Made by a program: the position numbers and the translations under genes | DNA from: Phytoseiulus persimilis | Taxonomy: Eukaryota > Arthropoda > Arachnida > Mesostigmata > Phytoseiidae | Length of the DNA: 64,000 nt | Assembly (NCBI GenBank): GCA_037576195.1 | Contig: CM075104.1 | Coordinates: 11,548,211-11,612,210 of the forward strand | Direction: 5' to 3' | Part shown: positions 53,711-64,000 of the stretch, piece by piece | Layout: each line of letters begins with the position of its first letter | How positions within the stretch are numbered: position 1 is the stretch's first letter | Notes under the pieces: generated by a model | The model's input: only the letters and a program-made list of their open reading frames with translations | Database searches by the model: none | What the model was told of the DNA's origin: nothing

Positions 53711-54979
53711 AGGGCGGGTAGGGATGGAGGGGGAAGACGGGAACACTCCTTACCTCACAGGTCTGATGGCGACACTTAAATCGGTTGTGTAACCCTCTTG
53801 GCGACAGAAGAGCCCGGTGGAGCATTCTTAATGCGATCTTGGCACAGCTTTCTCAGCCGCTTAATGTCTGGAGCATTCCGAAACGAGATTCTCAAGCGCC
53901 GAGCCTTTATGGGATTGACTATTTGAGTGCTAAAGACCATGTAATCGAGAGATTTCGTAACTCTCCCTGATCCTCTCCCTTCGTTTAGTGACCGAGTGGG
54001 GGACGAGACAATGGAGAGCTCGTGGGCGCGAGCTCACAAATGAGGTCAGTGTTACGACATCGGAACCGCAGCGGCGCCAGCAGGGAGCCAGCGGAGCTAA
54101 ATCCATATCCGGCTAGCAGAGAAGCTTCGGCTTCCGAATCGTTGTATTCGGCGATGTTCCGGAACTCATCCGAAGTTGACCACAGAACAGTCATCCGATC
54201 AGAAATGATTTCCCCCCCCCCCCTCAGTACATTACCGGATATGGGTCGGGTAACGATCATGATTCCCTCTCAGTCGACTGTCCGGCCGAAGATACAGTGG
54301 ACTTCACTGGAGGGGAACGCCGGATAATCGGATCATCCGCTCATTGGAATCGGAAGTCTGGTTCCCCGGGTCTCTCCATAGGAATCTTGTGGAGTGGCGA
54401 TGATGTCCAGTTATTCTTCGGTTGACTTTCAGCAGGGTAATGAAGACAAGAAGCGAGAGGCGGAGAGGTCTCTAGCCATGCATGAGGCTGAGCGCAGTAA
54501 AGAACTGCTCTAGCACTTTCTCATGCGAGATTTAGAGGAATACGCTCCACGGCCGTAGTTGGACATCGACGCCGATTTCATCCGTAGACTTTCGAGGGCG
54601 AGAAGAAGACAGAGTTCGATGTGATAATTCTCTGTCAAGCGCTGTGACGTCATTAGCTCATACATATTTGGTCAACTCGGTTTTCCAGGGCGTGCCTCAT
54701 TGTGTTGGACCAGGTATTGAGGTCTCACGGAAGCGATAAAAGAGTCCCCACCCTTCTTCCTGACCTGTTCTAGCGGAAATACGAGGTTTTCAGTGGAGTC
54801 ACCACACTATTCAGGCGAAGGACTTCGGTCTGAACATGGGTGTCCGAAAGCATTCTCCGCAGGGTCCATGGAATCGGAAAAAATGCTTCCCCCCTTTTCT
54901 GCTTCATCGTATCGTCGGCTTAATCGGATCGAGATGGTCCGGTCCCGATGTGTACCCATCTAGCGGAGTCCACTGAATC
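53711..54979. other. unassigned DNA
   Basis: About 1.27 kb with short ORFs only; no family, RNA or repeat partner recognised. Confidence 0.35.
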
Positions 54980-55990
54980 TCATCATCTCATGATCGTCGG
55001 CCTGACTCCCGAAGGAGCCGCTCCACTGGGGATTTCTGGCTCTACACAAGCCATCTCTAAAACTCGACTATCGAAATATAAGGCAAGATCATTGCCGCTT
55101 CTCTTGGTATCTCCATGCCTTGGAGTCCGAGGCATTCGATAGAGTTCGGCACTCCGCTCTCCTCATGAACTTCCCTCCTTCAGGCTCCGGCCGAACTTCT
55201 GTAATTATCACATTTCAAATTTTTTCGATCATCGCCAAGTGGAGAACACGGCCCATGGTGCTCTCTCCAGACATATTTCCCATTAAATGCGGGCGTTCTA
55301 CAAGGCTCAGAACTACCCTCGTCTCTTCATGATGAGACTCAATGATCTTCTTATCACCTTTCCGAACCCCGTTCACGGCTCCGCAGATGACATATGCCTC
55401 AAGCTGGGTACTCTTTCGGGAAGTCCCCCAAACCAGCTCCTCCCAGAACATCACGTTTGATTCTCTCAACTGCGATCTCCAAGCAATTATGGACTGGGGC
55501 TCCAGCAATTTGATGCAGTTCAATTCTCTGAAGACGCAGCTCACACTCTTTCATCGACGAAGACCCGGCACACCTTGTCTCAACATTTCTTCCGGAAATA
55601 GCACGTTGTCTCTTCCGCCAATCGTCACAATATTTGGCGTGTCCCTCTCTCCGAATCTCAGATGGCACAATCACTTGGCAGCCACCGCCTGTCATCTGCT
55701 GAAAAGCTGGGTGTTCTCCCTCTAGACATGCGCTATTTTCCCTCCTCTCACCTTCTGTTGCTCTACGAATAACACCTGAATTCATCCATCTCTCGAGTAC
55801 TGCTCGTATGTCTGAGGGGTCGCCGCTCCTCCATCCTTTTCTATCCTCGATTCTAAACGAAAGCGTTCTGTAAGCTCATCGATGACGAGGCCTTGTCCTC
55901 CTCTCTTGAATCCTTGTCCTTCCGACGCAAGGTCGCCGACCTCTGTCTGGATCTGACCATACTTCTACCGCAAATCGTCGCATAGTGGGG
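54980..55990 (+). pseudogene. jockey/CR1-like LINE reverse transcriptase remnant
   Basis: Plus-strand RT pieces in shifting frames: KAFDRVRHSALLM (about 55125-55160), NAGVLQGSELP (about 55285, normally NAGVPQGSVLSP), HGSADDICLKLGTLS (about 55375, the catalytic ADD), then the open stretch 55342-55725 with DLQAIMDWGSSNLMQFNSLK and GVSLSPNLRWHNHL. The C-terminal FRRKVADLCLDL region follows at about 55915. At least three frameshifts. A different LINE lineage from the R1-like copies. Confidence 0.75.
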
Positions 55991-57099
55991 GAATGGGTGT
56001 CAAAGAGACAGAATCTCGCGCAAGGCTCCACGTGCTTGCCGCCGACAAGCTGTGGAGGGGTAGGCATTGAATAAGTTGAGCGAATTCGAGAAAGACTTCG
56101 AGACAGACTGCGTACTCGGATTTCAAGACGATTTTGTGGAAACCTCAGCTTCATGCGCTGTTCTAATAATAATATGATCTAATAATAATGCGTTGATTCT
56201 AATGAGAATCCGTGAACGAGGTCAGCAAGACCGATTCAGGGAGTGTCTATTGGTGGCGGATTTCGGATTGATCTTTTCTCAAGATAGCTCCTCAATTGGG
56301 CTACAACCTGGAAACTGGCGATTCATTTTCCGATGCCATTGTGTCCGCCCGCTCGCGGTCTCGTAAGGGGCCGTCAGACGGCAATTTCCGGAGAGATGAT
56401 TAGCTGTCGGGTTCGGTCGTTCATAGCTGAGAACCGGAGATTTTATCTCATCTACTCTTGGGTCCCTCCTACGACCTCGAGGAGAGGCCAAGGAGTCTGG
56501 CTGGCGTCATATCGGGGCGGTGCACCTTTCAGTCAGGGTTCGCATACCGGTGATAGTTTGGAGGCGGTCACCATGGGGGTGAATCGCGAGGGGGGAGGGG
56601 ACGGATTTTTATCTTCATAGATTCATAAATTTCTTCGTGGAACAACTCGAGATAGCTAGACCCTGTTATTCGCAAAAGAAGCTCAGAGAAAAAGAGGAAA
56701 ATGACAATGGGAAAGGATAGAAGAGCCATGAGAAGAAAATGCATTCACGCACGACCAAGAAGAATGGAAAATCCAGCTCGAAGTATTGGACTCATATCGA
56801 GGGTGGTCATCGTAAGTCGGGAACCTTCTTACCCTCTCTTCTTTTGTCCATAACTCGGTGAAAAATGATCCGATTCTGTAAATTTTTTTTTTGATCGATA
56901 GCTGGAAGGATGGCGCATCTTTCTTGTCAACGTTGGCGGTGCGGTCAACAACTGTATTTCGTAGAGATTTGTAGAGATCAAGGATTACCTTTCTTTTCGA
57001 GGAAAGAAAGCTGGAGAAGCTCGATTTTCGGATGAAAGAAGAAGTGGCCGGATCGACCCAGCAACTCACAAGTTGGGCGGTTTGCACCAATCCAAGAAC
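55991..57099. other. unassigned DNA
   Basis: About 1.1 kb. Includes an AATAATAATATGATCTAATAA-like AT stretch near 56160 (AATAATAATATGATC) and short ORFs of no recognisable family. Confidence 0.35.
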
Positions 57100-58575
57100 T
57101 TTTTGCCATCGGGAATTTTTTCCGTTCTTTCGCCTCAAAACACCTCAGAACCGATCAGAATTCGGGAACTTGAAATGGTCATATCTTCTTCATCTGGAGG
57201 AGTTCTCGAAAGCTCGCGAATCCAGATCCCTGCTGCATCCGTCAGACATCTCCCACCATGAATTCGGATGCCTTCGGAATGACAAACTCCGAAGTGAATG
57301 TATCTAACCCATTTCCCCGGAGTTGACCACTCTCTAGTTTGTGGTCTCTATTCGGTGTCCCTGTAGTGCGACCACAGTGAACTAGATATATCAAGAAAGT
57401 ATTTGGGGGTCGAGGTTAACAAACTGTTTTCAGTCAGCCCGAAATCATCGAATTTCATGCTCAATCTCCAGAATATTTGATGGTGACAGGCCCCGACCAA
57501 GAGGAAATCATGTCCTGAGCCGTGGACCACACGGGAGCATCCGCGTACACTCCCGAAAGCATGATCAGATCGATCCCGAAATCACCCGCTCGGACCCCCA
57601 AATCATGCTCAGATGGATGCCGGAATCATCCGCCTGGATCCCCAAAAGTATGCCCAGATAGATCCCAGTATCACCCGCTCGGGCGGACCCCAAAAATGAG
57701 CTAACGGTGACAGGTCTTGTGAAACGGGGTTTCTCTCGAGAGTTCCATGGGTATTCGACGATTCCAAAAACCCTGTTCCAGAGCATCGCACAACGTCGAA
57801 CACTTCCATGATGCTTCATTTCCATGCGCGCATGTGACGTGGACTGCGCTTCTGGGGGTCCGCCCGAGACAGTGATACTGGAATCGATCTGAGCATACTT
57901 TTGGGGGTCCAGGAATGAAGATCATTTGATGGCAATTCGTCTGATTACATGGTTCGAATCTAATCATGTCTCAGCCAGTGCAGCTGCCTGTGCATCCGGA
58001 AACAATTTAAAAGCTCAAATCTAATCAGGGTTGAGCCAATGCGGCTATCAGTATAATCCAGATTAACTACAAAATCCAAATCTAATCATGCTTTGACCAG
58101 TTCAACTGCCAGAAAACTATTATAGATGCGCTCTTCCCGCGCGTGGTGACAAATGGCATAATAGGTGCCAGACTCAGTTTCATAAGACGAGCGGGAATCG
58201 GATATTAGCGCTCCAGTTTAGTGGGCTTTCTTTCAAATATATGCAGATCAGAGCTCAAAAGCGAGTGAGGCAAAGAAAGCCGGGTTCGTTGATGTTGTTG
58301 TCGAACCCCTGGGTCCTGGAACCACGTCCGCAGATGATCGCATGATGGAATACCTCGAAGGAGTTGCTTGCAACGCGGCACGTGATCTCGCTGCCCAGAG
58401 GCTCGAAGTCAATCGCGGATGATTCCGGCATCCATCTGAGCATGGTTTTGGGGATCCGAGCGGGTGATTTCGGAAACGATCTGAGCATACCTCTGGGGGT
58501 ACGGGCGGGTGATTCCGGGGTCCATCTGAGCATACTTTTCGGGTCCGGGCGGGTGATTCGTGGGACTTCGTGGCT
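57100..58575. mobile_element. old, diverged palindromic satellite element C
   Basis: 57110-57540 is a diverged copy of the arm segment (TGGTCATATCTTC, GTTGACCACTCTCTAGTTTG). It is followed by plus-orientation monomers (57545-57690), a stretch with the core motif TTTCCATGCGCGCATGTGAC (57817-57836), then minus-orientation monomers (57850-57915 and 58415-58575). Order and orientation match elements A and B, but identity is much lower. The monomer here reads CCCGCTCGGACCCCCAAA, likely an older variant. Confidence 0.68.
57957..58125 (+). repeat. three imperfect ~61-bp tandem repeats
   Basis: AATCTAATCATGTCTCAGCC at 57957, AATCTAATCAGGGTTGAGCC at 58018 and AATCTAATCATGCTTTGACC at 58079. Each continues with a GTGCAGCTGCC-like string. 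They lie within the old palindromic element. Confidence 0.7.
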
Positions 58576-58578
58576 CCC

Positions 58579-58720
58579 GGCAGTGTTGGGCAAAATGATA
58601 ATCATGATTATGATAAAAATTATAACCAGAATTATAGAAACGCCAAAATCATAATCACTAGAGTGATTATATTTGTAATCACAACCCCCTGTGATTTTGC
58701 CGTAATCATCGGATTCTTTT
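58579..58720 (+). mobile_element. possible hAT-type MITE end
   Basis: CAGTGTTGGGCAAAATGATA followed by AT-rich TAATCATGATTATG-type sequence, a common start of non-autonomous hAT elements in arthropods. No second terminus or target duplication was found. Confidence 0.35.
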
Positions 58721-59704
58721 CAAAAATAGGATCTCGGTGATGGTTGGAACGCAGTCGTGGGTATCCAGGGTCGCTGAGCACGATGCGGGTGTCAGTTCCC
58801 TCGGTTTTCCCGACCTGACGCGGAGTTCGTTGAGGGGGCCAGATTCATGATAGTGATCTCGCCATCTCCATGGGCCTCTCTGAAGATCCAGAAGGATACA
58901 GCGGTAAAAAACGGTTCTCTCGGAATCCCCTCTATTACCTATGATTAGAGACGTCATATGACCGGTCATGTCCTTGTCCGTCCGGTTTGTTCGGTTTCCG
59001 GGATTTCAGAGGGAAATGTCCCTATTCTGGGATTTTGGGAGAGAAGGTCCGAAGTTCGGGAGCCGCGAAGATCATCCTCCACTGTTAAGAGATCGAAGGA
59101 AACCCAGTTCGATTCCAAGCCCTCCTGTGAGCAAATGTCCTGCTCTAGAGAGCATTTAGCGTGAGCGAGCGCCCGCGGACGGTTGAACGCCGTCTTCACA
59201 GACCGCTGTTTCGTCGGCTAGCGGACTTATAGTGATGAGAAAGTTGCCGGCGCCAACCACCGTGCGAGCATAGCTAGCATCCCCCGTGGCGGACTCGAGT
59301 TTCCCACGTAAAGAAATATTTCCAGAAGAAAAAACTGAAAAATACGCTCCGTCATGCTCGAATGACATTATGTCGGAAAATACTCCGAGCGGAGTCCCTC
59401 TAGATACTCGAACTTGGAGAGATCCCGATGAAAAAAACCGGTGCTCAGAGGAACAGATGATGGATATAATCGAAGAGAGAGTGAAGCTCACTCTGACTTC
59501 TCATCCTGGTACTTTAGACTCATCAATGCTACATTGAATGAGGGAAACATATTGAGGCTTGAGCCCCTCCTAGTCATATAAATTTGTGGATCTGGAAATG
59601 TCCGGTTTCGGCACTGATGTCCTGTCCGGACAATGTCCGGTCATTGGCGTCCCTACCTATGATCCATGCAAAAGAAAGAGACGAACCGCTGAAAATCCTC
59701 GGAA
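58721..59704. other. unassigned DNA
   Basis: About 1 kb with overlapping short ORFs. Nothing recognised. Confidence 0.35.
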
Positions 59705-61310
59705 TGGGTGACATTCATTGAACGCTTACTGTGCAACAACGAAGAATGCTAGACACTCGCGGTTTAAAGCGTTCGAAAGCTGGATGAAAAGCCTAAAAGA
59801 TCATATTGATTTGAAGTTCTATGCCGATGAGAACCAATCGATTTCAGAGCCAGAACATGGGATTTTCGGGTACTTCCAGCTCCAAAAGTACCTGCACGAC
59901 GGACGAAGTGGGCAGAAATAATCTTTTGCGCACCCCCTCAAACGTGCGGAGCTGCTCGAACTAGAACCGTTCTCTTCTGCCATCGTCCGCTGCTCTACTG
60001 CTCGTTTTTCCGAACTGTAACGCCCGTTTCGAGGATACTGCCGTCCAGGATAACGGGAACCGCATTCGACCTCGCAGTGAAAAGCCTCCGCTGGGTTGAT
60101 GTTTCAGGCAAGTGATCTCATATGAGTTGTTGGCCCTGAAAAGGGCCGATTTTTGGCCCTGAGAAGGGCTGTTCTTTAGCCCTGAGGACGGCCGCTCCTC
60201 TAGCCCTGGGAAGGGCCTTTTGTGACTCTATAGGCGGAGCCGTCGCATCGGTTGAACACGGTAGGTTACGCAACCCCTCGTCAATCTTCATAATCAGTGT
60301 CTTCCTCGATTGCCGGAATAATGCATCGACCTTCAAGGAGTGAAGTCAGATGATCCGCTGGTCTGAGGACTCTCGACAGATATCGCGCGTGAGGAAGATA
60401 GCAGATGACGGCCGCAACATGGGAGCATCAGCCTACAGCTCGATTCCCGCTGCGGCGCTCGCAATAATTGCGCCGGATCTCTGCGGAATCGATTGAGCCG
60501 TTCGAACAACGCGTACGTGCTTCACAGAAGAGATCGCCGATCCTTACTTGAATGCCCGTGAACGTAGAACAGTATCGCTGCAAGTCGTCGATAGATCGAA
60601 TCCTTTCGACGAACTCCCGCTTCCTGTGTCGCACTCCGCAGCCGACGCATTTATTGTCAGGCATCTTCACGAGGAATTCGCTGGACTGAGCTGATGAGGA
60701 CTCGAGAATCACCAGCGTGTTCCAAGGCTGGCACATAGAAAGCGCGCGGCTGAAACCGAGTCTGCCTGAGAGGCAGGAATCTCCGAACCGGATGTGAACG
60801 ATGTTGACGATACTTGTAAATGTGCCCTCCGAGGAATATGAATCGCCGCGGAAACTCGAAGAAACGGCGCGTGTCAGGACCAACATATCTTATGAGCTCG
60901 CTTACCTGTATCATGAACTCAGTGGAGGCTTCTTAGTGTGGAAGCCGATTGCGGCTCCAAGTATTCTGGACGACAGTTTCCTCGAAACGGGAGTTCCAGT
61001 TCGAAAAAACGAGCAGTAGAGCAACGGACGATCGCAGAAGAGAATGGTTCTTGTTCGAACGGCTCCGCACGTTTTAGGGGGTGCGGAAAATATTTCTCCT
61101 GCCCACTTCTCCCGTCGTGCAGGTACTTTTCGAGCCAGATGTATCCAAAGATTCCATGTTTTGGTCTAAAATCAATTGGTTCTCATCGGCAAAAAGTTTT
61201 TTGCAGTTCAAATCAATATGATTTTGTCGGGTTTTCGTCCAGCTTTCGAACTCGTTTAACTGCCACTGTCTAGCATTCTTTGTTGTTGCACAGTACGCGT
61301 TCAAAGAATG
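59705..61310. mobile_element. DNA transposon with ~370-bp inverted termini
   Basis: Left terminus about 59705-60080 and right terminus about 60941-61310 are inverted copies (outer GTGACATTCATTGAACGC against GATGACATTCTTTGAACGC read inward; inner GTTTCGAGGA). The ~860-bp centre holds a minus-strand ORF with a Cys pair (60428-60660) and a stretch of GGCCCTGAGAAGGGC-type short inverted repeats at 60125-60215. No transposase catalytic domain is visible, so it is probably non-autonomous or decayed. Confidence 0.72.
60428..60664 (-). CDS. CxxC zinc-module ORF of the 59.7-61.3 kb element
   Basis: The minus frame from ATG 60664 reads MPDNKCVGCGVRHRKREF, then IRSIDDLQRYCSTFTG, QVRIGDLFCEARTRC. Length and cysteine placement resemble the N-terminal module upstream of the SWIM ORF at 35885-36056: both have CxxC near the start and a GDLFC or DDSLC segment followed by CR about 40 residues on. 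The open frame extends upstream to 60886 but that part has no sign of coding. The frame stops at 60428 without a catalytic domain. Probably the N terminus of a broken transposon protein. Confidence 0.45.
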   Translation of the reverse strand: MPDNKCVGCGVRHRKREFVERIRSIDDLQRYCSTFTGIQVRIGDLFCEARTRCSNGSIDSAEIRRNYCERRSGNRAVG

Positions 61311-61664
61311 TCATCCGTTTCGAGGATTTCCAGCGGATCGTCTCCTCCTTCTGCATGAATCATAGGCAATCGAGGGGGACCTGAGAGATCCAAATACAGC
61401 AAAATGAATCACTCTGAGAGAGGTATCGAACCATGCATCAGGATTTTGAAATCTGCGTGGGGCCTGAAAAATTCCGCTGTGATTCCGCTGTAACCCTTCG
61501 GGGACGGCTGACACGTAGTCGGGGCGCTCGGGACCGCTGATCATAATGCAGGGGTTGGTTTTACTCGATGCATCCATCCTGATGAGAAACTCGTTATCCC
61601 TAACCAGCCGGCCTTGGGCCGACCGGAGTGGGCCGCGCCGTGCGCGGTTGGACTGCGTTCCCTC
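61311..61664. other. unassigned DNA
   Basis: A minus ORF spans 61311-61676 but its last part (its N terminus) overlaps the shared satellite edge; no family recognised. Confidence 0.3.
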
Positions 61665-61970
61665 GCATCGAGGCACTTTTCTCTCTCTCTACTGGGTCAG
61701 CATCATGGTTTTGAAAAATGTGGGCAGATTGGTCCCGGAATCACCCCTCCGGATTGGGGGGAGTATGGTCAGACTGCTTCCGGGACACCCCTCCAGGTTT
61801 GGAAAAGTATGGTCAGGTTGGCCCCGGAATCACCCCTCCAGACTCGGAAAGTATGGTCAGATTGGTCGCTGAATCACACCCTCCCGACTTGGACAACCAT
61901 GATCAGATTGGTTCCGTAATCATCCCCATATCTTCCAGAAAAAGTGCGGACAAACTGACAGACGGAGCCG
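61665..61970 (+). repeat. small satellite block with conserved edges
   Basis: Left edge ATCGAGGCACTTTTCTCTCT and TCAGCATCATGGTTTTG as at 4576; five 45-bp monomers (61710-61925); right edge CCAGAAAAAGTGCGGACAAA as at 1720 and 5158. The edges are conserved although the number and type of monomers differ. Confidence 0.85.
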
Positions 61971-62049
61971 ATTCCCGACTTACGATGACCACCCTGTATA
62001 TATAGTGAGGATCGGTTCGGCTGTTGGCAGAGCCTGCTACTGACGCAGC

Positions 62050-62943
62050 GATCATTTCACGAACGAATCTCTCCGAACGTTCACCGCATCAAAGGGCATC
62101 AAGCACCATTTTTCGTGTCCGCGGAGAGCCCAGGCTAACGGCCAAGTCGAACGCGTGAATGGAATTGTCACGCCACTTCTGGCGAAAATGCTACACGCTA
62201 AGAAAGCCGGCTTGTGGGATCGTTATCCTAAAAAAATACAGCTACTGCTTAACACCTCAGTTAACAGCGCCACAGGAGAAACTCCAATTCGTCTGTTGTG
62301 CGGATACAATCCGGAAACTACCGATCGACTCCTTGATCCGGTAAGCCACCCATCGACAACCGCGAGAGCAGATCCCGAATCATTGCGACAAACAGCGGCA
62401 ATTCGGTTGAGAAGAGCATTCGAGGAAGCAAAAACATACTACGACAGACGGCATCGTGCTGCCGAGAGTCTCTCTCCAGGAGATATCGTGTGGTTTTCGG
62501 CACCACCCAAACCGGCGGACGGCGTCTCACTAAAACTCGATCCACAATTCAGAGGTCCGTTCGTGATTGCTCGTGCACTTGATAAAGATACATACGAAGT
62601 GGCGTCAATCAACCACAACCGGGACTACACAAGTATAGCTCACATCAGTCAACTACGACTTTTTGGAGACTCCGCGCGCGCTTCCCAACACAGCCAAACC
62701 CAGCCTGGCCAATCATCAAATTCGAAATTGAGTTCCGACGTCATTGATTCTCTCAGGGGTCCGGGAGAAGGGTTACTGACAACTTCTGAGCTAGTTCCAG
62801 AACAAAACGTCCAGGCAAGGCCAAAGCAAGCCGAAAATCCGTTCCAACGGCACCATCGAAAGCAGTCGTGTAGCGTGAAAGTTGTACCGGTAGCGAGAAG
62901 TGTTCGACGTGCGCGTGAAGTAGGTACGGAAGCAAGTGAGTAG
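62050..62943 (+). pseudogene. Ty3/gypsy integrase C-terminal fragment
   Basis: A plus-strand open frame to 62943. The end of the catalytic core is legible (CPRRAQANGQVERVNGIV, with the third catalytic residue Glu in QVERVN), preceded by a weak DHFTNESLR segment where the second Asp would lie. Then come NTSVNSATGETPIRLLCGYN and the C-terminal SH3-like part (LSPGDIVWF; LDPQFRGPFVIARALDKDTY), typical of Ty3/gypsy integrases, which insert the cDNA. RT, RNase H and the first Asp are absent upstream, where unrelated sequence and the satellite edge lie. It is a 5'-truncated relic with an undamaged C-terminal half. Confidence 0.85.
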
Positions 62944-64000
62944 AGTCGGATGGCCTGTCGTTCAGGCGCATCCATAGAAGAGTTGTGTTAAAATAACGAA
63001 TAAAGGGTTCTGATCCGTCCGCGAAGCCCTCTCTTCACGGCCGGCGATCGCAGCCGCGCGTGGTCGGAACAAACTACCTCTATTACATGCATATCTTGTC
63101 AAGTTAATTCGGAGACCAAGCTTGGCGGGATGCGGGAAATCCAGCTCCGGGATTGGTTTTTCATGGGAATTGTGCAGACCCGGTTAAGAATCATCGATTC
63201 CGCTTGAGAGTGTATGGATGGAGTGGTCGGTTATCGTTGAAAAATATCGGTAGAAGGAGAGGGCGCGCCGCCGCCAATCCTTAGCTCTCTGCGAATCATC
63301 TCCCCAAACGGTTCTCCGCTTTCCCTAATTCGATTGCTTCGGCCGCCGCTTGGTCCTTAATTGTTCTATTGACGGCCTGATTCACTTGGCCCAGTTTTGA
63401 GTAGCGCCACTTTCCTGGTTTCCGACCACTCTTTCAGTCCTCGTGCTTCCACGTTATTCTCGAAGTTTTCGATCCATTCTTCCCACGGCACTGCTAGGCT
63501 TACATTCTACCGGCCAGGCTTCGCGTCTTGTGCCGGACACCCGCCGCAACGAAAATTGAACCTTCCAGAGTTGTGCTTTGTGGCAATGTCGAGTGCTACA
63601 CATCGCTAGTCCTGCCGTCAGCGGCTCGCTCCCATCATACTGGTCGGTATCGGCATCGATGAGGAACGTAAGCCTACTGAACCTGACCGATTTTTATCAC
63701 CCCCAAGAGACTAAACACGCTTGATCCGGTGCTTGAGATGGGATGGGAAGCTCGATTCAATGGGTTTATCCAAGGGGGAAGGAGAATTTTTTCTGTTCTC
63801 ACGAGTTCCGAGCTCACCCTTCATTCTCGGAAAGAGGAAAAAGCTGAGTATTCTCATTAGGGAGACCATCGACTTAGCCACGTTGAACCAAGACGGGCTC
63901 GCTTCAGTGTCGGGGATGAAATTCACTTCCCCGATTCTTTGGAGTGTCGATGATCTGTTCTCTCTTCTTCAATGTTCTCTTAAACAGAAAGGTTTCAGTG
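62944..64000. other. 3' flank of the integrase fragment and unassigned DNA
   Basis: AATAACGAATAAAGGG at about 62993 could be a poly-A signal inside a short LTR (perhaps TGTTAAAATAAC to GTCGGAACA, 62987-63071), but no second LTR is present to confirm it. From 63100 on I recognise nothing. Confidence 0.35.

Noticed and set aside
62987-63071. 3' LTR after the integrase fragment
   Set aside because: It begins TG and ends CA with AATAAA inside, but there is no second LTR, tract or duplication to support it.

Overview
The window is eukaryotic and almost certainly arthropod. It has GT-AG introns, an R1-clade-like non-LTR retrotransposon, Tigger/pogo, Tc1/mariner and several hAT DNA transposons, decayed Ty3/gypsy elements, and no prokaryotic gene organisation. 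The species cannot be named from sequence alone. It reads as accessory, repeat-rich DNA: nearly every recognisable coding sequence belongs to a transposon. One weakly supported 203-codon ORF (52935-53546, minus) is the only candidate host gene.

The dominant motif is a 45-bp satellite (core CGGAATCACCCCTCCAG) that covers very roughly 15% of the window in about sixteen blocks, in both orientations. From 1 to 6.3 kb there are satellite arrays and a ~1.6-kb duplication offset by 3440 bp. A nearly complete R1-like LINE (6654-12407, 14-bp target-site duplication) is inserted in the satellite. The satellite blocks at 6.0-6.65 and 12.4-12.95 kb point towards a small core at 12437-12560, so together they form the two arms of a palindromic element. 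The same layout recurs at 35058-37391, where the core holds a SWIM zinc-finger gene, and as an old diverged copy at 57.1-58.6 kb.

From 13.4 to 17.75 kb lie an endonuclease (EEP) fragment and three ~850-bp palindromic satellite units in tandem. A 5.4-kb hAT element (about 17753-23191) with ~370-bp inverted termini and a frameshifted three-exon transposase gene follows; a paralogous empty site is present near 44.83 kb. Next is a three-level nest: an intact hAT (25514-28136, perfect 8-bp duplication) lies within an intact Tigger (23533-28552, TA duplication), which lies within another EEP-repeat copy. From 29.4 to 34.9 kb are a TA-flanked MITE and remnants of hAT, Tc1/mariner and mariner transposases.

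After the SWIM palindrome (35-37.4 kb), the EEP repeat and satellite recur, followed by a second, inverted, damaged R1-like LINE (about 39456-44064). From 45.8 to 57 kb the DNA is less repetitive: a decayed Ty3/gypsy element with ~1-kb LTRs (47.95-52.5 kb), the hypothetical ORF, and a jockey/CR1-like reverse-transcriptase remnant (55.0-56.0 kb). The last part holds the old palindrome, an element with ~370-bp inverted termini (59705-61310), a small satellite block with conserved edges, and a Ty3/gypsy integrase fragment (62.05-62.94 kb).

The genes do not form a pathway. What they share is architecture. The satellite appears to be the arm sequence of foldback-like elements, and the two R1-like LINEs both sit at nearly the same place in the satellite monomer. 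These are the best candidates for something undescribed.
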